A stretch of DNA of 64,000 nt from Megaleporinus macrocephalus (lineage: Eukaryota > Chordata > Actinopteri > Characiformes > Anostomidae): the NCBI GenBank assembly GCA_021613375.1, contig CM038702.1, forward strand, positions 29,839,349 to 29,903,348. Reading direction: 5' to 3'. Below the pieces are notes generated by a model, which saw only the letters and a list, made by a program, of their open reading frames with translations, did no database searches and was not told the origin of the DNA. Each line of letters begins with the position of its first letter. Position 1 is the stretch's first letter. Below are positions 44,360-57,129 of the stretch, in pieces. Both the position numbers and the translations under genes were made by a program.

Positions 44360-45060
44360 GTTAAATTATATTTATTTAATAGGAAACACTTGTGTCACAG
44401 TGGTGTAAACATTAAAGTGTGGGGGTATTACAGGCATTTTGGTTTATAAAAAAAATAATATAAAAAAAGAATATTCTGATTAAAAACGACTGTCACTGTT
44501 TTCACAATGATAAGGAGCAAGTAGTATGGCACAAATGTGCAAAAACGTTTTGGGTGTGCCCCTGTGCTAACTAAAAACTAATTTTCTTTTCATGTCAATA
44601 ATGTGTCTCTATAAACATATTTATAAACAGTGCCAGTGTTTGTGTTGAACCTGTGCTTCACTAGAGTTGGTGTTTTGCTCCTGATTTTTTTCCTTTTCCT
44701 CCTGATTTTTTTAGTTGGGGGGTCTTTTGAATATGTAGCCACAGTCCTGTGTCGACATGTGTAAAATAAAATACCTTATTTTATTTAAGATACCACAAAA
44801 CAAGTTTAGTAGTGAATGAATAACACCCAAAATGTGGTACAGATTTATTAAACAGCTACGTTTGCCTGTTATATTTATATATTTCAGAAATGTAAGTATA
44901 TTACATGACCCTGACCATGTGCTGCAATCACGAAAAAGGCATTTCAAATGTTTCACACAAGGTTGTTAAACATGCCAATGCAATCCTCTTTGGCATTCAA
45001 CTTTCTATGTGACCTGTCAATCCAGGTCAGTTACAATATACATGCAAGGATCAGAACATT
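44360..45060. other. AT-rich intergenic DNA
   Basis: No supported feature. Confidence 0.45.
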
Positions 45061-45156
45061 TTTGTTTAAACATCATGTTTACTTCTTTTCATTTCAAAGA
45101 TCAATAAAAATGTAATTTGCCCAGGTGTTTTCAAAAGTTTGCATACAACTGTAAAT
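45060..45156. mobile_element. MITE end related to the one at 22.9-23.17 kb
   Basis: Shares the GCATACAACTGTAAATC-type terminus and the AT-rich body (AAAATGTAATTTG) with the intron 2 MITE. Confidence 0.5.
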
Positions 45157-45329
45157 CTGTAGCTGTATAAAACAGGTCAATGTGACAAATTATTAACGGT
45201 ACTAATTTGGTTAAATGCAGTTAACACATTTTCCTTGTCTATCGTTACACCCTAGTTCCACGTACATTTTATTAATTTAACTGCACAGTTTTATATAATG
45301 AAGCATTCTTTAGCCAAAGTTATGGATGG

Positions 45330-45808
45330 AACTACAAATGAATAGTTTTTTAAATGAGCTTAATGAACACAATGGCTGAAAATAATGCACCAACCAAAAC
45401 TATGCACTTCTGTGAGCAGCATCCTGCGACCACTGATAATGGACTACAGGATGACTAACACAAATTTTGCGGCAGCAGATGAGCTATCATCTCTGACTTT
45501 ACATCTACAAGGTGAACCAACAAGGTAGTTGTGTTTAAAAGAGTGGACAGTGAGAGGACACAGTATTTAAAAACTCCAGCACTGCTGTGTCTGTGTGATC
45601 TGTACCATAACAACTAATATGGAAACTCCACATTAGTGTCACTGCAGTGCTGACAGTGATCCACCACCCAAATAACACCTGCTCTGTGGTGGTCCTGAGC
45701 GTGAACAGAATGAAAGAGGTATAAGAAAGTATGCAAAGAAACATATATACTTCAGTCTGTAATTGTAGAACTACAACAAGCATTGCTATGGTACGTGGAG
45801 CTGATAAA

Positions 45809-45815
<7 letters not shown>
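45330..45815. mobile_element. Rearranged copy of a fish MITE family
   Basis: The right part (45560-45815) carries AAAACTCCAGCACTGCTGTG, TCCACCACCCAAATAACACC and GTGGAGCTGATAAAATG in forward order. The left part (45430-45530) is the reverse complement of sequence that lies at 62.13-62.30 kb in the other copy. Confidence 0.65.
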
Positions 45816-45858
<43 letters not shown>

Positions 45859-45869
45859 CAGAGAGAGAG
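45816..45869. repeat. (TA)n plus (GA)n compound microsatellite
   Basis: 34 bases of TA followed by about 20 bases of GA. Confidence 0.95.
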
Positions 45870-46099
45870 ATGAAAAAGGAGGAACTTTTTGACATACTTG
45901 CTCTACACTTAGTAAAGGATGGATGCCTTATTGCAGTATTGTTTTAGTTAGTCAAGACTTAAGCCATATTGTGGCAGGGTCCATGCGTGCGTGTCAGAAT
46001 GTCTATGATATAAGATAATGGATGGCTTTTCTGTAAATCTCTCCTTTGTTCTTTTGGTTATCACATCATACGTGTCAGATTTTTCATTTTCTGCGTGTC

Positions 46100-47127
46100 A
46101 TGCAATTCAAATGTAATACAAGCTCTCCTCACTTGGTCTGCGCTCTTCTCTTTGCAACTGGGTCCTGGACTTCCTGACCAACAGGCCGCAGTCTGTGAGG
46201 ATCCACAACCTCTCCTCCTCCACTACAATCCTCAGCACTGGCTCCCCTCAGGGCTGTGTGTTGAGCCCCCTTTTGTTCACGCTGCTCACATATGACTGCT
46301 CACCCATCCACCCAGGCTGTCATATTGTGAAGTTTGCGGACGACACGGCAGTGGTCGGATGCATCACAAACAGTGATGAGTCTGGCTACAGACGGGAGGT
46401 AGAACACCTGGAGGGTTGGTGCAGAAAGAACAACCTCTGCATCAACATAAAGAAGACGAAGGAGATGATTGTGGACTTCAGAAGGGGCAGACATGCCCAC
46501 CTCCCCCTGCATGTCGGAGGGTCTGCGGTGGAAGTGGTCTCCAGCTACAGGTACTTGGGTGTTCACCTGAGCAACAACCTCACCTGGAGCAACAACACTT
46601 CCAGCCTGGTCAGGAAGGCACATCAGCGGCTCTACTTCCTCAGGCGGTTGAGGCGAGCTGGGCTCGGGAGCTCGGTCCTCAGCCTCCCCACCACCACGGA
46701 CATATACACCTCCAGATGCAGGAAGAGGGCCACCTGCATCATGAAGGACCCCACTCATCCAGCACACTCACTGTTTGTCCCGCTCCCCTCAGGCAGGAGG
46801 CTGCGGAGCGTTAAGTGTAGAACGAACAGACTGAGGAACAGCTTCATTCCGGAAGCTGTAAGACTTTTAAACGCCACTTAGTGGAACCACTGCACTGACA
46901 CTTTTACTGCACTGACACCTTTACGACACCAGTCACTTTAATACACTCTGCTGCTACCTTCTCCATTCCTGTTTATTTTATTTTCATATATTTTATATAT
47001 TTATGTTTATTTTATTTATTTAAGTACTGCTGTCTGGGTAAAACTGGGTCCTTGGGTACCACAATTTCATTCCACCCCATGTACCACATGTGATGCGAAT
47101 GACAATAAAGTCTCCTTGAATCCTTGA
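46100..47127 (+). pseudogene. 5'-truncated non-LTR retrotransposon (CR1/Rex-like reverse transcriptase)
   Basis: The plus frame gives [19 protein letters not shown] (from about 46153), [16 protein letters not shown], the catalytic [10 protein letters not shown] (46330-46359), [36 protein letters not shown] and a C-terminus ending [15 protein letters not shown] before TAG at 46879. The catalytic motif is intact. About 50 residues normally between the RRLRRAGL block and the DIYTSRC block are missing, and everything 5' of the RT palm is gone. The 3' UTR ends in a repeated CCTTGAA phrase (47111-47127). Confidence 0.88.
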
Positions 47128-47291
47128 ACAAAGGAATACACAATAAGTAGCTTCACTCTGGCCTAGTGTGTGTGTATGTGTGAGTGTCTGTGCATGCGTG
47201 CAGTAGCTGCCATGAAGTGATATGGGCTGAGTACACACTCTGAAGTGAACAGATATGAAAAATGACATTTTGAGCTGTCAGTGCTCTCTCT

Positions 47292-47312
47292 CACACACAC
47301 ACACACACACAC
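47292..47312. repeat. (CA)n microsatellite
   Basis: About 21 bases of AC. Confidence 0.9.
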
Positions 47313-47464
47313 TGTGCGATATCACTCTCCTCAGCATACCTGTCAATCATCTCTGTGACAAAACTGTTGGGTTGGGACAGGTGCGCTGTAGCACATTGCA
47401 GGAGGAATACAACAGAGGCAAAAACAAACAGCGGGAGGAGGAATGATGGGAAATCAAGCGAAGT

Positions 47465-47835
47465 GAACTTCTCTCCCTCTCTCTCTGCTTCTCTCTCGCT
47501 CTCTCTCCTGCGTCAGTGCATTTGACTGACAGGCTGCCAGAGATGAGTGTGTGGCTGAGGCAAGCAGGGTGACGGACCTGGAAGAACAGTAAGAGGGTTT
47601 ATCAGCGGCGCTTAAAGCGGGCAGAGGGGTGGAGGAGTGGGGTGTAGGTGGTGGGAGGTTGGGGGGGGGGGGCTAGGTGAGAGAAGAGAAGAAGAAGGTT
47701 GCAGGAGATCTCTGGGAGAAAAAAAAATGGGGAGGAGGTGAGTGAAGAAGAGGAGGAGAGGCAGCAAAACAGAGCAGCTGCAGCAAAGAGAGAAAGAGAG
47801 GGAGAGGGGGAGGGAAGGGAGGGGGAAGCTTTCGC
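47465..47835. other. Strand-asymmetric pyrimidine/purine block with G12 run
   Basis: A pyrimidine tract (47469-47508) is followed 170 bases later by a long purine tract (47680-47830), with a 12-G run at 47661-47672. Could form triplex or G-rich structures. No coding evidence. Confidence 0.6.
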
Positions 47836-47999
47836 ACTGCCGGCATGGGATGTGACTAGATTCTCAATAAGCCCTGAGCCTGGAGCTGAGAAGCAGCTAG
47901 AGCATCAGTGGCAAATGCTGCAAACACACACACACACACACACCACATCCTCATACAGAAACACAGTAAAAGGAAACTAGCCCATTTACTACAGCATGC

Positions 48000-48940
48000 C
48001 TGTTGCACTTTGTGCATTTGTGTGGTAAAAAGGACTGTTTATTACTTGATAAAACAACATTTTTCTATACTATATCAACAATTGTTATTCTCAGTTAAAT
48101 GGCAGTGATTAGTAATTGTCCTGCTCTCAATCACAGCACAAAAGAAAGCCTGATATAACCTTTTTATGCAATATGTTTTTCTTGTGACTATTTAGGTCAA
48201 GTCCATTTTTATTGGTTGATCCATTAAAAAAAAATGGTTTACACATTAAAACATTAGTACACTGTTAATTACTAGCATGGTTGATAGTGATGACCTTAAA
48301 AAGTGTTAAAAAGGAAATTGAACATTTTATGATTCATTCAGTCACTGATATGTAAATGTCATTCAGAGTGGTTTGATGGGAAATTGCTCACTTAAAAGCA
48401 GTGGTAATATATAGAGGTCATAATTTACTATTTTATTTATTGCCCAAAATGATGCAAAAATAACTCAGTGAGGATATTTCACGTTACTATACTCTGTGTG
48501 TACCTATTTGCTGCATATAAAGATATGTTGTAGGTCACAATGTAAAATTGTAAAACAACGTCTTAGACACCAGGAAACTATTATTAACCATTTTATGTAA
48601 CAGTTTTCTGCAAGGCAGTTTTTAAATGCCTCATTCATTAAATGCCTCATCACAGTAAATAATCCTGACTTGACAAGTTTCTCTAGAGAATTTTACATCA
48701 TACCAATATGGACACTTTCTTCTAATCCTAATGAGTTATTTTTGTCAACATGTAGTAAGATTGACAAAAAGCAAACATTTAAATTGTATTATGCATATTT
48801 TGCTTTACTGCCAAAGTTAAACAGGCAGCATTACAAGACATTCATGAATTACACAATATAACCTGCAAATGCCTCTAAACAAAACATTTCATGGGTGAAT
48901 TGGGTGATTTTATGAATACTGGCTGATATGCCACTACTTT
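48000..48940. other. AT-rich intergenic DNA
   Basis: No supported feature. Confidence 0.45.
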
Positions 48941-48944
48941 ACAG

Positions 48945-49270
48945 ATGCTGACTTTGGCAGCCGGCCACCCAGTGGACAAATGACGTGTGTGTCATGCGGC
49001 CAGCCCAAGGAGCGAGCTTCTTATAACCTTATATAGCAGCAGTCTTGCTTAGTGCCAGCGTAGTCTCAGAGCAACAAAATCAATTCTGTTTTACCGCCAC
49101 ACTGGCCTGAACTCAAGTCTCTTGTTGGCAGAAGGATAATAAGGTTATGAGCAGCATGGAAGGATGTTCTTACAGTAAATAGCGTGCGTTGGCTGGCGTC
49201 GGTAGAATGTCTTTTTGACAAAAGTGACTGTAAAAGTCAGATTGGCCTTTGATGGTGTCAGGGTGACAAG
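48945..49270. promoter_or_regulatory. Candidate conserved non-coding block
   Basis: Repeat-free, higher-complexity sequence with balanced base use (TTTGGCAGCCGGCCACCCAG and GCGTGCGTTGGCTGGCGTCG). No ORF or splice signals convincing enough for an exon. Confidence 0.3.
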
Positions 49271-49514
49271 AACATCCTCATGTGCTTTAGTGAATACAGC
49301 TCAGAATGCGTAGAATGTTTATAACACAGAGATGGTGTTTGCTTCATAACTGTATCATTATCCACGCTAACACCTGCAGCAAAACTCTCTACTATCAGCA
49401 TCACTTCTCTATCTCTCTTTCATTTTCCCCACTTTCTGTCTCCCTCTTTTTCACCCCATCTCGCTTTCTCTCTCTTACTCTCCATCTCTCCATTGCTCCC
49501 TCCATCAATCGCCC

Positions 49515-49700
49515 GTCTGTCACAGTGCGCAAGCAGCCAATCCATCATGGGTTAGAGTTCGGGGGCAACGCCACTCCGAGCATTTTGAGCGCCTCCCTCA
49601 TCACCCTCTGCTCCAACAACCCCCGCCCCCCCACCAAAACCTGCCTGTGTCCCCTTGCTCTAACACACAGGGAAGAGGGGAAATGCACGCAGTGCTGATC
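49515..49700. promoter_or_regulatory. Candidate conserved non-coding block
   Basis: GC-richer island after a CT-rich tract, with GCGCAAGCAGCCAATCCATC (a CCAAT core). Function unknown. Confidence 0.3.
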
Positions 49701-50469
49701 ATTTACACAATGCCTTTAGTTGCAGTAATAAATGACTATGCGGTGTGTATGTGTGTGTGGGGGTGAAGGGTATACTGTTGAAGTAGCATTAGCAAAAGCA
49801 TCTACATTGACCATCAAAGGTTTAAGGACAGTTTGCTTTCTTTTGAAATATGAATTTTCTATGTTTTTATATTCCCATTATAATCTTGAAGCCTTTTGTT
49901 TGTTTGAGAACTCAAAGTCCTAGCCAAGACCATTTAGCAGCCTTTAAGTTTATGAGTGCAAATAAAAAACCTACATTCTACTTTAACACTAACCCTTTTC
50001 TTTTAACTGTTCCTTGGTATGAAAAGTAGATACTGCTTAAACAATGATTTATGGTTTAAACAGTCCTGACATGACATAAAAAAATTATCGACTTTTGCAA
50101 ACCATACATTAGTTGATGTATACAATTTGTATGCATACACAACTGGCACTTTATTATTACAAATTACATTACATTTCAGCAACAGTCCCTTTCAGTCAGG
50201 CCCAAGGCCTTGAAAGTTACCAAAGGGTCACCTTTCACCCAGTTATACAACTATGGAAATACCCAGTTGCAGCCCCTGAATCATATGCCTGTGAATCATA
50301 GCCCACTGGTAGGATAGCTTGGGGGCGCAGAAGCATCAACAACACCAACAACACACACAACAAATAAATTACTGGCAATATAAACACTTAATTTGCAATG
50401 CCTATTAAAGACTTGCTTTCGTTTTTTACACAATCTCCGAAATTCAGTCTGTTGAAGTCTGGACTCTGG

Positions 50470-50600
50470 GTGGTCAATCCAGTTCTTTCTTGCTTAATTG
50501 TCCTATTTCTCTAAGATGAACATTTTAATTACTGGTTATCTGATTGAGCAGCTTTGGTGGTCTACCAGGTCTTGCAGTTCCATCTTCTCTATCTTTTATT
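50470..50600 (-). mobile_element. Tc1/mariner-like fragment
   Basis: CTGGGTGGTCAATCCAGTTC and TTTGGTGGTCTACCAGGTCT resemble the reverse strand of a transposase gene. A second fragment with the same GGTGGTCTACCA phrase lies at 59.29 kb. Confidence 0.4.
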
Positions 50601-51394
50601 TTGTTTCATGTAAAATAAAACTTGGATTTTTCATTTTATCTTTTATTTTCTTCTTCCTTATGCAAGTGGGCTATATTATATCTTCTCCGAGATATTTCCT
50701 TTTTGGATTAGAAATCAGGTGTCACCAAACCAAAGGATACAATTACAATGAGCATACATGCTTCACATCCATTTGGGCAAAAAAAGTGAGATTCTTCAGC
50801 TATTTTTTGTAGGGCAGTAATTACCAATTCTGCTGCCACAGTAATCTTCTACATTTTTTCCCTGCTCTAACACACACACCTCAATTTAGGAAGGGCTAGT
50901 TTGCTGGTTAGTTGGATCAGATGTCATAGAGCAGGGATTTAAAAAGATTAATGAATAATGAGAGATTGCTTTCATACTGTTATAAATTGCTGTATTATAT
51001 GTATTTACCTGCATTCAAACACACATTTGTTGGACATAAGTCCAATATGCGTGACATGGGTAAAGCCTAGATATAGAATACATTTCAGTGGCAGTCATGA
51101 TTGTAATCATAATAATTATCATGTTTAGACTTAATCTAGGTCTGAGAAGCTGGCCTATAGTATTTTTGTTTGTATGTGCCTGTATAGTTTTCCTAATATA
51201 TGTTCCGCAGTTCCCCTTTGTTTGTGCTGCAACTCTGGAATTTCCTTTTGGAATTAAAAACAGTGAATAAAAGTGGCTCAAATTCAAAAAGTTCTCTGCC
51301 CATCTAATGTTTTTCTGAATCAGCAGTATTTAACACGGAGTTACTTCTCTGCAGTTACAGACCAGTTTGTTTACACTAGGTTTTGTAACATTGC

Positions 51395-51590
51395 CAAAAG
51401 AAGTCAGGTACTAATATTGGACAATCATGCCACTTTAACTCATCCCAAAGGTATTGGATAGAGCTCCAACACTCCAGAGAATTACGTTCCACTGCTCCAC
51501 AGACAAATGCTGAGGAACTTTACAAGGTGCTGCTTGCATTTAGCCTCATATGCACTTGCTCTTGAGCATCCCATTCTATTAACAATGCTT
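51395..51590. mobile_element. Mariner-type MITE fragment
   Basis: CCCAAAGGTATTGGATAGAG and CCACTGCTCCACAGACAAAT are typical of a widespread fish mariner-derived element. The termini are not resolved. Confidence 0.55.
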
Positions 51591-51839
51591 TTTATATGGC
51601 AACTATTAAAACTGTAAATGCAACTGTATCCATCTGTGTCAGCAACGTGTGCACCTAATCCACTAATTAAAAGCAGTGTCTGTTCCTACTACATGTTAAA
51701 AATAACAGACACAGCTTAACTGACATTAAAATTTAGATAAAATATCAATATTAATTAAATGCCCACATTAGTACCTTATATTTTAGTATCACTTAAATAT
51801 TTTATAAAATGAGGTAATGTTTGACTTGGTTTGGGGGCC

Positions 51840-52110
51840 CCTTTAAGTGGGTGGTGTAAAACAACTTGTGTTTGTCATTTATATTCAGCTGATGCTGCAT
51901 TATTCCCTAAGGCACCTTTGTGGATGCAGTGACACTAATCATCAGCCCCGATTAAACCCCATGCCCTCTGGAGCTGCGGCCGGCTGCTCTGCCTCTGGTC
52001 TACCCACACTCATCAAATCACAACGGAACATAAAGGTGCTGCAACATTAAAAGTAAGGCCTCTCCTGGTGCATAATGAATCTCTGTGCATCTGCAAGCGG
52101 TCTACTGCTT
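51840..52110. promoter_or_regulatory. Candidate conserved non-coding block
   Basis: Repeat-free block rich in homeodomain/bicoid-like cores (ACTAATC, GATTA) and GC-containing segments (GGAGCTGCGGCCGGCTGCTC). Coding potential weak. Confidence 0.35.
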
Positions 52111-52789
52111 GTGTGAGATATGTCGGTATATTTATGACAAACTTGTACAGTACTGGCAAAAGGTAAATCTCCACAGTAAATGTTTCTTTACATAAATATA
52201 TCAAATACAAATAAACATATAGTAAACTGTTGGAGAACAAAAACACAGGTTACCACCACACCTGGTTTAATTTAATGAATAAGTAATTAGCTGAAGCAGG
52301 TATTAGATGACTTTCTAGAGGAGAGATTTGTATATACTCACATACAACTAATCACAATATATAGTTTATTTCTATGTGTTCTAATGTTGGGGTGTCCATA
52401 TAAAATGCTACACTTATCATTGTCAACGATGACTTATTCAGAAGCCTTTTTTGTGTGTAATAGGGTTTTACTGACTTACAGTAACATGTCTGGACATTTT
52501 ATCTGTGCATTTAACCCTTCAACTGCAGTCTTACTATTTAGTTACTAATCTTATGATTTAAATTTTAGTATTCAGAATTGTTCATGGAAAAAAAAAAGTT
52601 TTTTTACAGAAAAAGTCTGTATAATATAATCTGTAAGATATTTGAGTTGGCAGTTGGTTTGGCATACAGTATCTATGTAAGTTACTGGTTCAAAACATCA
52701 TATACTATCACATTTATGCTGTCAAATGTGGAAAATGTTAATTTTTTTTGTTTTGCTTTAAAAAATATATGCCCATTTTAAATTTGATC

Positions 52790-53330
52790 CCAGCAATCTG
52801 TTTCAAGAAGTTTGGGACAAGTTCATGGGGAACTGAAGAGACCAAGTGCTGTAGTTTTTAACGTGAAAACAATTCTTGCCTGATTCTTGCCGGATTTCAG
52901 CTGCTCAACAGTTCAGGGTCTCCTTTGCTGTATTGTTCCTTTCATTCCTTTTTCATTCATCAGACCACCACGGGTCACTTTTCAGACAATGGATTTCAGA
53001 AATGTTTCTGAGCCCATGCAGTGATTTTCACTACAAAATTATGTCTTTTTTCAAGTAGTGCTGCCTGAAGCCATCCAATAATGGTTTGTAATTATTAATT
53101 AAATAATGTACCATAGATGTCGAAATCCTATATTCTTTGTTTTTTTTATTTGAGAAATGTTAGTTTTTTAAATTGTTGCACTTTCCTGTCGTCGTTCACA
53201 GAGTGCTGAACCCCTCCTGACTTAGCCCTTCTATGATGATCTTTTTATATCCAATCATGTTACTGACATGTTACCATAATTAGTTGTAAGATGTTCCACC
53301 AGATGTTTTTATCATTACACCCCTGAAATA
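52790..53330. mobile_element. Decayed mariner-type transposon
   Basis: Pieces such as TTTCAAGAAGTTTGGGACAA, CACAGAGTGCTGAACCCCTC and TTCCACCAGATGTTTTTATC match the usual order of a fish mariner family on its reverse strand. Only fragments remain. Confidence 0.5.
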
Positions 53331-54861
53331 TCACAGTGGCTGTGCAATACAGAACAAACTTGCTTCAAACAACACACAAATAAAAAAATATAAGAATTTG
53401 TGAGCATGTAACAGAAAGCACAGCTAGGATTTGGTCTTTGATGAAGGCCTTTACAATGTCTAGGTGTGTGTGTGTGTTTGAAGCCAGTTTGTCTTGTACT
53501 GCATAGCCACTGTGATTTTACAGGGTTGTGCATGTGTGTGTCTGTGGTTGAAATGAATGAGAAATCGAGTGTGTCATCTCTTCTCTGCTCTCTTATTTGA
53601 AATATGAGGGATTCTGTGAGTCAAACCTTTTTGACCCTCAAAGCAACCAGATACAATACAGATATCAATATCAATACAGAAATTACCCAGGAGGCAGTAG
53701 GGTCCAGGCTGGTCTATTTCTATGTTTGTCTCCTTCTGATCAGACACTTACACACACTCCTTCACTCACCAACAAATTTTTTATCATTATAATACAAGAC
53801 ATGGATACTGTTTATGTACGTTATGCATCAGCTCTGTCCAGAAACATTGCTATGGTTCACAGGTAATTTTTAAGTAGCTTTGTTGGTTTTGTGTAAGAAA
53901 CACAGTAATGAGACACATAATGTCTGTCAAATAAAATGAAACAATTGTGCAGTCCAGTGAAGTTTCAGTTTTTGCTCTTTTAAATTTGGCTAGTTAGAAA
54001 GAACAGATTTGTAAATGTCGCAAGAACTTGATCATTCAAGGCCGAGGTATGTGTGGTTACTCTGGTGTTGTGTGTCTGAGGCCATTTTACCTGACATTCA
54101 ATTATCAAGAGAGCTGAGACACCGTTATTCCAAAGACCGGAAACATCTTTTCTGATGTCTAAAGGCTGACACTGTGGTCTAAGGCTGTCCTAAAACATAA
54201 CATAGGAAGCCTTTTAAACAGGCATGATAACTGCCTTCTGTAACAACATACATTGCAACTCCCAGGCCTCTTAAGGTTTTTTTTTAATGTACAAGATTAA
54301 AAACTGATGCATCAGAATTTTGGGAAATTAGAATAAAAACCAACATCAGTTACACATGCATACATCTAAGAGAGGTTTTGCAAATTTTAAAAATTAGTTT
54401 AAACAGGAAATAGCTTCAGCAGTTTTGTTTTATATGACTGCACTTGGGCAAAATGAGCAGCTAATGAGTGGCATAGCAAAGCTATAATGAGGCACTGAAA
54501 CTGCTAGATGGTGTGACTTGCTGGTCTAATGCTGCAGCCCAAACCACACAGTCTATACCGACTACACTAATGAGTGCACTTCGAATAGCAGTACTATTTT
54601 TGTAATACTAAGTGTGTATTTGGAGTTCTATTTATTTTACTACAGCAGCAAATCAAATAAAATCAAAGCCACATCCTCAAATATAATGGTAAATACACTT
54701 TTAAAAAAACATACTGCCTTTTATGGATCAGTTCTAGATTTGTTAACTACCTGTGCATTGAAGAATCAAAATATGAATTTCCCCCACCAAAGAAGAAAAT
54801 CAATACATGCACATTTATGTAACTTGTTTTTACCAACACTTTTGCTATGTATTATGTTGTA

Positions 54862-55933
54862 TAGTAGCAGGAAAAAAAGTGAACCCTTGAATTTAATAAC
54901 TGGTTTAATAACTTGAATTTAATAACCTCCAACAAGTGTTTCTGGTAGCTGCTGATCAGACCTGCACAACGCTCAGGAGGAATTTTGGATCATTCTTCCT
55001 TACAGAACTGCTTCAGCTCAGCCATATTCTTAGGATGTCTGGTGTAAACAACTCTCTTGAGGTCATTCCACAGCATCTCTATTGGATTCAGGTCTGCACT
55101 CTGACTGGGCCACTCCAAAAGGCAGATTTTCTTTTTGAAAACATTCTGTAGTAGATTTACTCTGATGTTTAGGGTCATTGTCCTGCTGCATCACCCAGCT
55201 TCAGCTGGTGTACAGCCACCCTGACATTATTCAGTAGGATACTTTGATAAACTTGAAAATTAATTTTCCCCTCCATGATGGCAAGTGGTCCAGCAGCAAA
55301 TCATAATGCTCCCACCACCGTACTTCACTGTTGGGAAAGCAGCGTCTTCCTCTTCCTCTATGCCACTTCAATGATAGGAGTATGAACAGAGATGTAATCA
55401 GTTCGAATGATTTCCTCAAGCCTTTAGCTGTTACTCTAGGGTTCTTTTTTACCTCTCTGAGCATTCTGCATTGTGCCTTTGGAGTCAACTTGGCGGGGCG
55501 CCCACTTCTAGGGAGAGTAGGATAATTTGTCTAAGTGAGATTACTTGAGATTACTTTTAACCCTTTCCAGTTTTATGCAAATCAACATTTCTTGATTGTT
55601 GGTCTTCGGAGATCTGGTTATGGTTTACATCAGAAGGTGCTTCTTGTATATTGCAAACTCAAAAAGGACTCCAGATTTGCTAACTCCTGATTCTAATTAG
55701 CTTTTGTTGAAGTCATTAGCATAAGGGTTTACTTACTTTTTCCACCATCACTGTGAATGTTTAATAGATGTGTCCAATACATATATGATATTATAATTGT
55801 TTGTGTGGTATTATGTTAAGCACATTGAGTTTGTCTATACTTGGGACTTAGATGTAGATCAGATTACAATTTAAGACCAATTAAACCAGGTAATTTCAAT
55901 GGGTTCAGGGTCATACTTTTTCTTGCCTCTGTA
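54862..55933 (-). mobile_element. Near-complete but dead Tc1-like transposon (1.07 kb)
   Basis: Imperfect terminal repeats (TAGTAGCAGGAAAAAAAGTG at the left; on the reverse strand TACAGAGGCAAGAAAAAGTA at the right) with TA on both outer sides. The minus strand keeps an N-terminal block (55488-55400, MLREVKKNPRVTAKGLRKS) and a C-terminal catalytic block (55178-54990, LLEWPSQSADLNPIEMLWND) in separate frames. The catalytic centre between them is shortened and frameshifted. Confidence 0.82.
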
Positions 55934-56809
55934 TATACAGACACTACATACATCACTTACCTTTTCAAAAAGCTTAAGATATATGAGCATATTTGTAATA
56001 ACTTTTAATGAATTCAAGTAATTCATTAAAAACCAAGTGGGATTATTTAAGGGAAAGCAATATCAACATATAACATATATTAACTATATAATATATTTGA
56101 AATATTAACAACAGTTTGGAAAAGACAACTCTGCAAACTCTACTCTTCGTATCAAGAAAGACAGTTACTTGAACATACTGCAAGTGCTGCAAAATTTGGT
56201 CACACTATAAACAATACCGTAGAGTGATGCAATTTATTACTTTAACATTTTACTTGAATTACTAGGTAATTTTGGTATGGTAAATATAATTTACAAGAAC
56301 AATTCAGCTGCCTCTAGATTTTTCTAATCATGATGCTAATTGATTAAATAAATACTTCTGCCTAATCTCCTTTAGCAGCATCTGTAGCATGTAGTCGATT
56401 ATCATGGACAGTAATTTTAACTATTTTAACTTTATGCTTTGAATCACCTGCCACTTTTTATTACAGCAGGGTTTTTACGCTTTTCTAACTACAAACATAT
56501 TAGTTTCCATATATAGTGTTCCTTCATACCTTCTGTGCTATCCACATCATCTGCACTTGAAATGATAAACTCTCAGACAACTACTCTCAGTAGCCTATTT
56601 GTTGTTTTTAGCATTAGGTACTTAGCATACTAAGGTTATTATGAAATTATTCATTATTAAAATATTCTGTGTGCATAAATAAATCTGTTCAAAATCGGTT
56701 ACCTGTTGACATCTGGTGTTTATTGTCCTATTTAAAAACTAGATAAACTGGGAAAGAAGCGTATCGTGAGATACTGTCAGGCAAAAACATCTGCTTCATT
56801 AATCACTCT

Positions 56810-57120
56810 GCACCAAGGCCTCTGAGACTGTGTCTAAGGTCATGTAGAGGTCATGTCACATGACTCCAAACAGTGACCCCTGACAGGACATAGACCGCAC
56901 TACAGCTTATACTTAGCCCGGCTGAGAGAAAGCGGAATATACTGCAGCTCTGGGAGAGCAATGAGAGAGAAAAAGAGAGAGTAAGAGTGAAAGAAAGAGA
57001 GACAAAGAGAGTGAGCACTGAATGATGCATTGGTGGGCTACTCTCTGAATTTCTCTCTCCTGCTCTCCCTCCCGATTTCTTTCTATTCCACACAAACACA
57101 CAGTGGTTGCTGACTAGATC
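56810..57120. promoter_or_regulatory. Candidate regulatory block with perfect DR5
   Basis: Contains AGGTCA at 56837-56842 and 56848-56853, a direct repeat spaced by exactly 5 bases (DR5, the retinoic-acid-receptor type), within non-repetitive DNA. An inverted TGACCCCTGAC lies 20 bases on. A GA-rich microsatellite follows. Confidence 0.45.
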
Positions 57121-57129
57121 CATAGGGAC

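Noticed and set aside
46300..46814. 155-codon minus-strand and 132-codon plus-strand frames
   Set aside because: Shadows of the LINE reverse transcriptase in other frames.
47699..47980. 93-codon open frame, Glu/Arg-rich then His-Thr repeats
   Set aside because: It is the translation of a purine tract and a CA microsatellite.
56851..57123. 90-codon minus-strand frame
   Set aside because: Ser/Leu-rich translation of a GA/CT simple repeat.
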